From a bacterium (lineage in GTDB: Bacteria; UBP6; UBA1177): a DNA stretch of 64,000 nt. The position numbers and the translations under genes were made by a program. Shown in pieces: positions 45,126-54,100 of the stretch; the stretch's first letter is position 1, and each line of letters opens with the position of its first letter. The stretch is taken from NCBI GenBank assembly GCA_017645765.1, contig JAGCNV010000026.1, forward strand, positions 124,001 to 188,000. The letters are read 5' to 3'. Under the pieces are notes generated by a model, which saw nothing but the letters and a program-made list of their open reading frames with translations, was not told where the DNA came from and made no database searches.

Positions 45126-45365
45126 TTACTTTCTTACTTTTTTTACGAGAGAAGCGACTGTATCGGAACTCTGTGCACCTTTTTTGATCCATTCGTCATA
45201 CTTTTCAACATCGATAACGATTTCAGCCGGATCAACGCACGGATTGTAGTGTCCGAGTCTTTCAAGGTAATCGCTGTCTCTTTTTTTTCTGCTGTCGAGA
45301 ACAACAACTCTGTAAGAAGGTTTCTTTTTTGAACCGCCTCTGGTCAGTCTGATACTAACGCTCAT
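45126..45365 (-). CDS. rpsP: 30S ribosomal protein S16
   Basis: 79 residues from the ATG at 45363-45365, which has GGAGG five bases upstream; a start four codons earlier would place the ribosome site inside the gene. The opening MSVSIRLTRGGSKKKPSYRV, the following VVLDSRKKRDSDYLERLGHY and NPCVDPAEIVIDVEKYDEW are standard S16. It sits between ffh and khpA. Confidence 0.95.
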   Translation of the reverse strand: MSVSIRLTRGGSKKKPSYRVVVLDSRKKRDSDYLERLGHYNPCVDPAEIVIDVEKYDEWIKKGAQSSDTVASLVKKVRK

Positions 45366-45381
45366 TAAATCCTCCAAAAAA

Positions 45382-46734
45382 TTATTTGACTAAGTTGCCT
45401 AAACCCTTGAATTTTTTCATAAGTCCGCCCAATCCGAGCTTATTTATGCTTTTCATCATTTTTTTCATTTCAAGGTATTGCTTCATAAACTGGTTTATAT
45501 CCTGAACCTTTGTTCCGCTGCCGTTCGCGATCCTTCTGCGACGCGATGCATTGAGAATTTCAGGTTTTTTACGTTCTTCTTTCGTCATCGAAAAGATGAT
45601 GGCTTCTATTTTGGAAAGCTCTTTCTCGAAGTTGACCTTGCCTTCCATCTGCTTCATCGCTTTGCCCATTCCAGGGATCATTTCAAGCATGTTTTCCATC
45701 GGCCCCATGTTTCTTATCATCTTCATCTGGGCAAGAAAATCTTCAAGGTCGAACTCGTTTTTCCCCATTTTTTTCTGAAGACGTATTGCTTCTTCGGCAT
45801 TGATTTTTTCAGTCGCTTTTTCGACAAGAGAAAGAACATCACCAAGCCCGACGATTCTTCCTGCGATCCTTTCAGGATGGAAAACTTCGAACTGATCGAT
45901 TTTTTCGCCCATACCGACGAATTTGAGCGGTGCGCCTGTTGCCGCATTGATCGAAAGCGCCGCGCCGCCTCTTGCATCGCCGTCCATCTTCGTGAGGACG
46001 ACACCGGTAATAGAAAGTCTTTTGTGAAACTCGGCCGCGACGTTTACCGCTTCCTGACCCGTCATAGCGTCGGCTACGAAAAGGATCTCCGATGGTTCGA
46101 CCGCGTTTTTGATGTTCGTGATCTCATCCATCATATCTTCATCGACCTGAAGACGGCCCGCGGTATCGATAATTATTACGTCCGCAACATTGTTTTTGCC
46201 GTATTCGACCGATTTTTTTGCGATATCGACAGGATCCATCCCGACTTCTGACGGATAGACATCAACATCGATTTTTGCAGCCAGAGTTTTGAGCTGATCG
46301 ATAGCGGCAGGTCTGTAAACATCGGCCGGAACGAGCAGGACTCTCTTTTTCATCTTGTTTTTGAGAAGGTATGCGAGCTTTCCGGCAGTCGTTGTTTTAC
46401 CGCTTCCCTGAAGACCGGCCATGAGGATTATCGCCGGCGGTCTGACGTTCAGATTGAGCGAATGATCGCCCTCTCCGAGCATCGCGACAAGTTCTTCGTG
46501 GAAAATTTTGATGAACATCTGACCCGGATTTATGCTTTTCGCGACTTCCGTTCCAAGCGCTCTTTCCTTAACCTTTTCAACGAGTTCCTTGACGACTTTG
46601 AAGTTTACGTCGGCTTCTAAAAGAGAAAGTTTGAGTTCTCTTATTCCGTCTTTGATGTTATCTTCAGTGAGCTTGCCGACACCGCGCAACTTTTTAAAGG
46701 TTGCCTCAAGCTTGTCGGTGAGTTGATCGAACAT
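45382..46734 (-). CDS. ffh: Signal recognition particle protein Ffh
   Basis: 450 residues. The N-domain starts MFDQLTDKLEATFKKLRGVG. GTPase motifs are GLQGSGKTTTAGKLA, DTAGRLQVDED and TKMDGDARGG; the M-domain has the methionine-rich GPMENMLEMIPGMGKAMKQM. It targets signal-peptide-bearing ribosomes to the membrane, fitting a genome rich in lipoproteins. It is the first gene of the ffh-rpsP-khpA-rimM run. Confidence 0.96.
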   Translation of the reverse strand: MFDQLTDKLEATFKKLRGVGKLTEDNIKDGIRELKLSLLEADVNFKVVKELVEKVKERALGTEVAKSINPGQMFIKIFHEELVAMLGEGDHSLNLNVRPPAIILMAGLQGSGKTTTAGKLAYLLKNKMKKRVLLVPADVYRPAAIDQLKTLAAKIDVDVYPSEVGMDPVDIAKKSVEYGKNNVADVIIIDTAGRLQVDEDMMDEITNIKNAVEPSEILFVADAMTGQEAVNVAAEFHKRLSITGVVLTKMDGDARGGAALSINAATGAPLKFVGMGEKIDQFEVFHPERIAGRIVGLGDVLSLVEKATEKINAEEAIRLQKKMGKNEFDLEDFLAQMKMIRNMGPMENMLEMIPGMGKAMKQMEGKVNFEKELSKIEAIIFSMTKEERKKPEILNASRRRRIANGSGTKVQDINQFMKQYLEMKKMMKSINKLGLGGLMKKFKGLGNLVK

Positions 46735-46849
46735 TTCACCCTCTCCAAAAAAGCCGTGAGATTATAGAGATATTCTTTTTATAGTCAAGATTTTAGTTTA
46801 TTTTCACTAATAAAAGTGTATAATCGCGCGTTGTTTTTCGGGGGATTCC

Positions 46850-47647
46850 GTGCGCGACTTCATTGAACAGTTAGGTTCCAAGGCTGTAAGCACTTTCAAA
46901 AATATATCCGGATTCTGGGCTTTCTGCCTGAAATGTCTGCGTGAATTTTTGATGGGATCGTTTTTCAACCGTGCCGCGTTCGATATTCTCGTCATGCAGA
47001 TATTTTTCACGGCGTATCAGCTTCTTAATTTTTTCGTTGTTCTGAGTGCGGTTTTCGGCAGTATTTTCATCGGGATCGTTTTCCAGACTGTAAAAAGCAT
47101 CGGTCTTGTCCAGTATCTTGGAAACATCATCATGGGTGTTGTCGTTCTGGAGTTTTCGCCGCTCATCACTGTCGTTCTGCTGGCTTTGCGCAGTTCTTCC
47201 GCCGTCAATTCAGAAATCGCCGTCATGAAGGTCAACCGCGAAATCGACGCGCTTGAATCGTTCGGGATAGATCCGGTCATTTACCTTTTCCTGCCTAGAA
47301 TCATCAGTTTCATTATCAGTGTCACGATCCTTTCGTCGCTTTTTGCGATAATCGTCCTTTTCAGCGGATTTATTTTCAGCAGCATAATTTTCGAAATGAG
47401 CGCCGGAATATTTTCAGAAATGATTACAAAATCGATATCTGTTTTTGATATAATTATTTTCTATATGAAAACGATAGTCTTCGGCTTCTTTATATCGGTT
47501 ATACCGCTTTACAACGGCTGGAAGACCCAGTACCGTTCGACCGACATTCCGGTTTCGGTTCTGCGCGGGATGATGGGCGTTTTCATGTCGATAGTTTTGG
47601 TGGAGGTTGTGTCATTAGTAGCAAGATTCTTCCTGAATTCTTTGTGA
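46850..47647 (+). CDS. mlaE: MlaE-type ABC transporter permease
   Basis: GTG start at 46850 behind GGGGGATTC. 265 residues with about five membrane segments and the MlaE-family signature RSSSAVNSEIAVMKVNREIDALESFGIDPVIYLFLPR. MlaE is the inner-membrane core of a phospholipid transport system between inner and outer membranes. A TATAAT box at 46819-46824 is followed by CGCGCG. The next gene, overlapping by GTGA, is where the ATPase MlaF should be, but it is degenerate. No MlaD gene follows. Confidence 0.88.
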   Translation: MRDFIEQLGSKAVSTFKNISGFWAFCLKCLREFLMGSFFNRAAFDILVMQIFFTAYQLLNFFVVLSAVFGSIFIGIVFQTVKSIGLVQYLGNIIMGVVVLEFSPLITVVLLALRSSSAVNSEIAVMKVNREIDALESFGIDPVIYLFLPRIISFIISVTILSSLFAIIVLFSGFIFSSIIFEMSAGIFSEMITKSISVFDIIIFYMKTIVFGFFISVIPLYNGWKTQYRSTDIPVSVLRGMMGVFMSIVLVEVVSLVARFFLNSL

Positions 47648-48072
47648 GCGAGACTGAGCTCAAGGCTCGTGCTGCAGCGATCCGCGCCGAACAGCGCGCA
47701 GGTTTTGTGTCGCCCGATATCCCGCTTCTTTCGAACCTGAGTGTTTACGACAACATTTCGCTTGTTCCTCGTTATCTGACTACTGAAAAAGATGATGTGA
47801 TACGCGCCGAAATAGAGAAATTCCTGGCTCTTCTTGAGATTTCGGATTCGATAAACAAAAAAACTTTTCAGCTTGATTCGGAGACACTTTTCAAAGTGAA
47901 ACTTTTGCGTGCCCTCATGCTGAAGGATTCTGTCACCGTCATTGACCGGCCGTTCGTCATGCTGAACACCGCAGCCGACATAAAACCGGTCGTGAAAATG
48001 CTTGACACGCTTGAGCTGAATGATAAAAAAATAATATTTTTCGATTTCGAGTGGAATAAATCAAAATATTGA
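47644..48072 (+). CDS. Degenerate MlaF-like ATPase fragment, 142 residues
   Basis: The GTG start overlaps the mlaE stop. The sequence aligns with the part of an ABC ATPase after Walker A: a Q-loop-like region (SPDIPLLSNLSVYDNISLVP, as in MlaF VFQ...LF.SL.V..NV), a helical domain, and a Walker-B-like TVIDRPFVML without the catalytic glutamate. The signature LSGG is ETLFKVK. Walker A is absent and the 75 or so residues before it are missing. It cannot bind ATP in the normal way, yet the frame is intact and coupled to mlaE. It is either decaying or a pseudo-ATPase partner. Confidence 0.6.
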   Translation: MSETELKARAAAIRAEQRAGFVSPDIPLLSNLSVYDNISLVPRYLTTEKDDVIRAEIEKFLALLEISDSINKKTFQLDSETLFKVKLLRALMLKDSVTVIDRPFVMLNTAADIKPVVKMLDTLELNDKKIIFFDFEWNKSKY

Positions 48073-48157
48073 TCGTCACGTCGTTACGTCGTTACGCCGT
48101 CACGTCAATTCGATATTTCGTGCGCCGCCGTCGATATTTCGACAAGAATTGCGGCGC
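48073..48157. repeat. CGATATTT/CGCCGCC element A
   Basis: After the mlaF-like stop comes GTCGTTACGTCGTTACGCCG, then CGATATTTCG, then an inverted pair GCGCCGC (48122-48128) and GCGGCGC (48151-48157) enclosing TCGATATTTCGA. It shares its modules with element B (49626-49734), which lies in reverse orientation on the other side of lpdA. Confidence 0.6.
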
Positions 48158-48159
48158 GA

Positions 48160-49530
48160 TTAAATATGAATTGCTCTTCCGAGTGCGCCGAGCAACGCTT
48201 CCAAAGACGCTTCCGAAAGGGTGGGGTGCGGATGGATCGATTCGATGATTTCTTCTGCGGTGAGGCCTGCGTTCATTGCCGGAATGAATTCCGAAATGAG
48301 GTCCGTCGCGCCGTTTCCGATGATGTGGACACCGAGGATTTTGTGGGTTTCTTCATCGATTATGACTTTCACGAAACCGGTCGTATGGTTTGAAGCGACC
48401 GCTTTTCCGTTCGCGCTGAAGGGGAATTTGCCGATTTTGAATTTAAGTCCTTTCTCGGCTGCCTGAGCCTCTTTGAGACCCATCGAAGCGATCGACGGAG
48501 TGCAGTAGATGCATGCCGGATTGTAAAGGTAATTTATCGGTTTTAGGTCTTTCATTCCCGCGATCTGCTCGACTGCAAGGATTCCTTCGTGTTCCGCTGT
48601 GTGGGCAAGCATCGGGGTGAAGATCACGTCGCCGACAGCGTATATTCCGGGAACATTCGTGCGGCAGAATTCGTCAACAGGAATGAATCCGCGTCTGTCT
48701 GGGGTGATCCCGGCAGCTTCGAGGTTGAGTTTTGCGGTGTTCGGAGAACGTCCGACGCATGAAAGGACCTGCTCAGCCTGAACGACGTTTCTGTTTGCGA
48801 GCGTGAGGGTGACGCCTTCATCGGTCTTTTCCGCTTTTTCAACTGAAGTGCCTGTAATTATTTTGATTTTTTTCTTCTTAAACTCTTTAGTAAGTTCTTT
48901 GGAAACGTCAGCGTCTTCCATCGGAATGATGGTGTTCATCGCTTCGATTATCGTTACTTCGACTCCGAAAGTGCGGTAAACAAATCCGAGCTCGACTCCG
49001 ATCACGCCGCCGCCGATTATAGCGAGGCTTTTCGGCAGTTTAGCCTGGAAAAGAGCCTGGTCGGAGCTGATTATTTTTCTGTTGTCGATTGAGAAATTGG
49101 GGAAATCGCGGACGATTGAGCCTGTCGCAATGATGATATTTTCCGCCTCAAACTCGGTTTCTCCCGCTTTTACGGTGTGCGGGGAAGTGAAAACTGCTTC
49201 AGCCTGGACGTGGCGGACGTTGTTTTTCTTGAAGAGATATGCGATTCCCATTCTATTCTTTGCAGCCGCGTTTTTAGCGTGCTCGTTTACTTTTGTCCAG
49301 TCAAATTCAGCGCTTGCGGTGATTCCAAAAGCTTCTGCGCTCAGAATTGAATTGAAAGTTTCAGCCGCTGAAATGAGCGCTTTTGTCGGGATGCAGCCGC
49401 GGTTGAGGCATGTTCCGCCAAGAAATCCGCGTTCGATAACAACAGGTTCAAGACCGAGCTGAGCCGCTCTGATTGCAGCGACGTATCCGCCGGGACCTGC
49501 GCCGATGATGAGAAGTTTAACTTTTTCCAT
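48160..49530 (-). CDS. lpdA: Dihydrolipoyl dehydrogenase
   Basis: 456 residues. The FAD-binding motif is LIIGAGPGGYVAAIRAAQLG, the redox disulphide is GGTCLNRGCIPTK, the NAD motif is AIIGGGVIGVELGFVYRTFG, and the C-terminal interface carries the catalytic HPHPTLSEA. It re-oxidises lipoamide in 2-oxoacid dehydrogenase or glycine cleavage complexes; no E1 or E2 gene is nearby, so the complex it serves is unknown. The gene is alone, bounded by inverted copies of a short repeat. Confidence 0.94.
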   Translation of the reverse strand: MEKVKLLIIGAGPGGYVAAIRAAQLGLEPVVIERGFLGGTCLNRGCIPTKALISAAETFNSILSAEAFGITASAEFDWTKVNEHAKNAAAKNRMGIAYLFKKNNVRHVQAEAVFTSPHTVKAGETEFEAENIIIATGSIVRDFPNFSIDNRKIISSDQALFQAKLPKSLAIIGGGVIGVELGFVYRTFGVEVTIIEAMNTIIPMEDADVSKELTKEFKKKKIKIITGTSVEKAEKTDEGVTLTLANRNVVQAEQVLSCVGRSPNTAKLNLEAAGITPDRRGFIPVDEFCRTNVPGIYAVGDVIFTPMLAHTAEHEGILAVEQIAGMKDLKPINYLYNPACIYCTPSIASMGLKEAQAAEKGLKFKIGKFPFSANGKAVASNHTTGFVKVIIDEETHKILGVHIIGNGATDLISEFIPAMNAGLTAEEIIESIHPHPTLSEASLEALLGALGRAIHI

Positions 49531-49625
49531 ATTTTCCTCCTAAAAAATAAAAAAGAATCAACAAATTGCGCGCAATGTTAGGAAAAAGCGGGGAAAAGGC
49601 AAGATTTTGCCGCCGCCGTTTTTGT

Positions 49626-49734
49626 TGCCGCCGAATATCTGTCGATATTTCGATATTTCGATATTTCGATATTCGAAATTTCGACGGCGGCATCGTGACG
49701 ACGAAACGACGTAACGACACAATATTCGGCGGCA
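49626..49734. repeat. CGATATTT/CGCCGCC element B with 13-bp terminal inverted repeats
   Basis: TGCCGCCGAATAT (49626-49638) and ATATTCGGCGGCA (49722-49734) are perfect inverted ends of a 109-bp element. Inside are three and a half tandem copies of CGATATTT (49643-49677) and, read in reverse, GTCGTTACGTCGTTTCGTCG, matching element A. The form is MITE-like, but no flanking target duplication was identified. Confidence 0.65.
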
Positions 49735-49766
49735 GAAAATTTGCCTTTTTTATTTCAGGTATTACA

Positions 49767-49829
49767 ATGTTAGAGACTTGGTTTTTTATAGGTTTGATTA
49801 TTGCGGTGATATTTCATGGAACTTATTGA
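49767..49829 (+). CDS. Possible 20-residue membrane peptide
   Basis: An ATG at 49767 opens MLETWFFIGLIIAVIFHGTY, one hydrophobic segment, and ends 14 bases inside the radical SAM gene. There is a weak AGG six to nine bases upstream. The overlap with the next start could couple translation. It may equally be chance. Confidence 0.2.
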   Translation: MLETWFFIGLIIAVIFHGTY

Positions 49830-51063
49830 AAAACTTGAGATTTTGGGCGCGGCGGCAAAGTTTGATGCAAGCTGTTCTTCAAGCGGGAGCGACCGCAAAG
49901 GGACCTTTGGCGGTATAGGCAGCGGGCATAAATCGGGGATTTGTCACAGCTGGTCGGCTGACGGCAGGTGCATAAGCCTGCTCAAAGTTTTGTTCACGAA
50001 CTACTGCATAAACGACTGCGCATACTGCATCAACAGGCGCAGCAACGACGTGAAGCGGGCTGCTTTCACGGTTGACGAACTTGTTTCGCTCACGATGAAT
50101 TTCTACAAACGAAACTATATCGAAGGACTTTTTCTGAGTTCGGGTATTGTAAAAAATGCCGATTTTACGATGGAAAAGCTGATTGCGGTGGCGAAAAAAC
50201 TGAGGACAGAAGAAAATTTCAACGGCTATATTCATTTGAAAGTTATTCCCGGAGCGAGCGACATTCTGATAAAAGAGGCTGGGCTTTATGCCGACAGAGT
50301 TTCTGTAAATATTGAACTTCCTTCCGAAAAAAGCCTGAAACTGCTTACCGAAAAAAGCAGGGATTCGATCATAAAACCTATGGGGGAAATTTGCGGAGAC
50401 ATTGTCGAAAACCGTGAAGAAAGGAAAAAAACGAAGAAACTTCCGGTTTTTGCACCTGCCGGGCAGACAACTCAGCTTATTGTCGGTGCGACGCCTGAAA
50501 GCGACTTCAAAATAGTTAAACTGACTGAGGCTTTCTACAAAAAATTCAGCATGAAAAGGGTTTATTATTCCGCTTTCGTGCCGGTGAACAGCGACAACCG
50601 TCTTCCTGTTGTATCGACTCCGCCGCTTGACCGCGAGCACAGATTGTATCAGGCTGACTGGCTCATGCGTTTTTACGGTTTTCAGGCTGACGAAATTGTT
50701 TCGGAAGACAATCCTTTCCTTTCGAATGAAGTTGATCCGAAGGCTGTCTGGGCGATGCGGAACATGCACCTTTTTCCGCTGGAAGTGAACACAGCCGCGT
50801 TCGAAATGATCCTCCGCGTTCCGGGAATAGGGCGGCAGTCGGCAGTCAGAATAGTTTCGGCAAGAAGGAACGGCTCTCTTGATTTCGACGACCTCAAACG
50901 GATCGGCGTGGTTCTGAAAAGAGCGCGCTATTTCATCACATGCAAAGGAAAAATGATGCCGGAAACACTGCTTTCCGAGAAGACTGTTTTCGAGGCGATG
51001 AAGACGACAAGCACGAGGGCAGGGGCGCCTGACCACACAATCGAGCAGCTTTCGTTGTTTTGA
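49816..51063 (+). CDS. Putative DNA modification/repair radical SAM protein
   Basis: 415 residues. The radical SAM cluster motif is CINDCAYC (CX3CX2C) preceded by LLKVLFTNY. Later comes ISASRD-like variation with EKSRDSIIKPMGEI, then APAGQTTQLIVGATPESDF. The C-terminus carries a helix-hairpin-helix (LRVPGIGRQSAVRIVSARR) typical of DNA binding. This is the TIGR03916 type, usually encoded beside a DUF4130/TIGR03915 protein. That partner is present at 59838, but 8.5 kb away, with the giant lipoprotein gene between them on the opposite strand. GGTGA lies six bases before the ATG. Confidence 0.87.
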   Translation: MELIEKLEILGAAAKFDASCSSSGSDRKGTFGGIGSGHKSGICHSWSADGRCISLLKVLFTNYCINDCAYCINRRSNDVKRAAFTVDELVSLTMNFYKRNYIEGLFLSSGIVKNADFTMEKLIAVAKKLRTEENFNGYIHLKVIPGASDILIKEAGLYADRVSVNIELPSEKSLKLLTEKSRDSIIKPMGEICGDIVENREERKKTKKLPVFAPAGQTTQLIVGATPESDFKIVKLTEAFYKKFSMKRVYYSAFVPVNSDNRLPVVSTPPLDREHRLYQADWLMRFYGFQADEIVSEDNPFLSNEVDPKAVWAMRNMHLFPLEVNTAAFEMILRVPGIGRQSAVRIVSARRNGSLDFDDLKRIGVVLKRARYFITCKGKMMPETLLSEKTVFEAMKTTSTRAGAPDHTIEQLSLF

Positions 51064-51080
51064 AAAGCTTTTGGGGAGTA

Positions 51081-51107
51081 GGGAGTTTAGGGAGTTTAGG
51101 GAGTTTA
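51081..51107. repeat. Three 9-bp tandem repeats (GGGAGTTTA)
   Basis: GGGAGTTTA is repeated three times between the radical SAM stop and the end of the giant lipoprotein gene. It is followed by GGAATC-A-GATTCC, a small palindrome. No function is evident. Confidence 0.6.
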
Positions 51108-51127
51108 GGGAATCAGATTCCTTAGAT

Positions 51128-54100
51128 TTACTCCGATCTTACGCACATAACAGGAAGGTCGAAGCTTTCGCCGTATATATTCCTGTAGTCTTTATAGAAC
51201 TGAGCAAGTCCACCGTTTGCAGTCATGAAAAGCCATGTATATTGGGGATCATTTGCAATAATCGTATCTGCAGACCAGAAAACAGAATATTCAGTTGTCT
51301 CCATTTCCATATCCGGGAATGCTGAAGCCGGCTGGTATCTGTCGTAATCAGCAAGCGAAGCAAATTCATTATTGTTTGGCAGTCTCCAGTCAGAGTACCC
51401 GGCATAAGTCAGGTTTTCACAGTAATAAAGAGCGTCCTGCCATATAACAGCTGTACCGTATGTCTTCTGCCAGATGAGTCCTGTTGTGGAATCTGTTACG
51501 ATCTGGTTGCCGTTTCTTTCCGAAACGCTGAGTTTAGCCCCTTTCATTTTGTTGCCTCTGACGCACAAAACTCTATTGTACATTGTTTCGGATACGCCCA
51601 TCTGGCTCGGGAATCCCATCTGATAGTTGTCGTACAGTCTCCATCTTTCGTCTTTTTCCGGTTCTGCATAATATTTTGAAGTCAGCAGTTTTATGTTGGG
51701 ATTATTTTTCAGGTCGGGGAAATAAACCGTATTTACTGCCGTTTCATTGTAATTTACAATCGAAAGAAGCTCATTCGGTTCGGGCAGTCTCCAGTCGTCA
51801 TGTCCGCCGTAAACAAGATCCTCACAGTATGCGTCTGCTTCAGTCTCTTCAACCTGTGTATCAGAAGAAATTTTTCTCTGCCATTCCAGACCGGTGTTGT
51901 TGTCGATAACAGTCTCCTCGTCCGGAACTGAACTGTCTATCGAGAAGTCCTGAGGTGTGCATTTTCCGAGTGCCGCGTACTGGGTGGGCTGTCCGTAGAA
52001 GTCATTATTTTCCGACGGGCAGGATATTATCGCCGCATCGTTAAAGCACATTTCCGTCCTTGTGCAGATGTTGCCGATTGTAAGCTGTTTTCTGCCGGTG
52101 CAGCCGATACCGTCCCACCAGTAGAAACCTTCATTGCATTCACATTTGTATTGCATTGCACTTTCAGGAATGCAGTTTCCGTTTGAATTCGGTTCGCTTG
52201 CACATGAACTGCTGTCGCACGGATTGACACATTCGTTTCCGTTCCAGAAATAGTTCTCTTTGCATCCGCAGGAATAGTCAGTTATGCCAGAAGCTGTGCA
52301 GACACCGTTTGAGTTCGGGTCGCTTCCGCAAGGAGTTGCACTGCACGGTGTCACACATTCGTTTCCGTTCCAGAAGTATCCTTCATCACATTCACAGGAG
52401 TGTATTGTCAAACTTTCCGCAATACATTTTTCTGTGGAATTAGCGACACCGTTACAGATTCCGGCGCTGCACGGAGTTGCACATTCTGTTCCGTTCCAGA
52501 AGTATCCTGCGCCGCACAATCCTGCTCTGACACAGCGGACACCGGCTTTTACATTTTTTTCTGTATCACCTGGTATTCCGGTGCCGAATTCAAGATAGTA
52601 CGCATCACCGCCACCCTGATATGATGTTGAAGACCAGAATGCGCCGGATGACGGCATAGCAGGAAAATCTGAAGCCGGATATATTTTGTCATGGTTTATC
52701 AGCGATTCAAGTTCGTTTTTGTTGGGGAGTCTCCAGTCAGTATGACCTGCAAGTTCAAGGCCTTCGCAGTAGGAAAGAGCGTTTTCCCATGTTTTGTTTA
52801 CATAAGATTTCTGCCATACAAGTCCTGTTGTAGAATCAGTCACAGTTTCATCTCCGTTGTCCGTGAAACTGCCTTTCTGCAATTCGTTTCCGCGGACACA
52901 GATTATATTATCATCGCTGTAGTCCGAATCTTTGCTGTAATCGAAAAAGTATCCGCTCCACATGTTTACAATAAACGCTCTCTCTTCGTTGTATTCTTCA
53001 GAGGTCCACAATCTTTCATTTTTCAGGTTATATATATCCGGGAAATAATTTATATTTACCCCTTTCATATTCATGTAAGCTAAATCGAGAATTGTCCAAA
53101 GTTCGTATCTTGTCGGAAGTCTCCAGTCGTTTTTGTTTCCGTAATTGAGAGTATTGCAGTAGTTTAGAGCGTCTTCCCACAAATATTTGGTCTCAGGTAT
53201 TCTGTACAGCCATTCGAGTCCCAAATTATTGTCAACGACAATTTCCTGATTTTCTATAGAAGCATCGATCGAGAAACTCTGGTGTGCACAAGTGCCTTTT
53301 GCTGCATAGTTGGCATCCTGGCCGAAGAAATCCATTCCTTCTTTCGGGCAAGTGATTTTGTATCCGTCTTTGTTGTAACATGTTCTCTGACCAGTGCAGA
53401 TGTTGCCGAAAGCAGGTTTCCTGTTTATACAGCCGGTCTCTCTGCCCCACCAGTAGTAGCCTTCATTGCAGCCGCAGACATAGTCATCCGATGCAACAGC
53501 ATTGCAGGTTCCTGATTTTGCATTTGCAAATCCGCCGCACGGATCGTCTTCGCAAGGTGTTACGCACTCGCCGTTGTGGCGGAAGTGGTCGTTGTCGCAT
53601 CTGAACAGGCATGAGTTTGAGGCATAAGCGGAAATGTAGTCTGCATCATCATAATAATTGTTGAAATAATTAGGTGTTGTCCCCGGTGCCCAGTTGTAGC
53701 CGTTCCAAGTCTGCTCGACAGTTGAGCCTGCAATCCAGACAGCGTTTGCCGGAAGATCGTCGCAGTCAACCGTTTGTGTGTCAGGAGTACATTGTGCACT
53801 CTTCCATGAGTAATGTTCTTTGCAGTTGTGGCGGCATTCAGTCGGTGAAAATACAGTTCCGTGCGTCGAAGTTGTCTCCGGAAGCCATTGCCACTCGGAT
53901 GCTGTTTCATTCCACTGCCACTGCTGGACTATCTGACCGTTCGGATTAAGCCATTCCGCGTTCGCAGGAAGATATCCGGAGCAGCTTGCAAGCCTTGTAG
54001 CTCCGACGCATTGGTTCGTATCTCTCTCGTAAACAAAGTTTGTGTCACATTTGAAATGGCATTCCTTGTTAGTCGGAATTTCATTGTATTCCGGAACTGT

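Noticed and set aside
45478-46251. A 257-codon plus-strand frame opposite ffh.
   Set aside because: Shadow of ffh; no start signal and no homology-like motifs.
49879-51036. A 385-codon minus-strand frame opposite the radical SAM gene.
   Set aside because: The plus strand has clear radical SAM and helix-hairpin-helix motifs; the antisense product has none.
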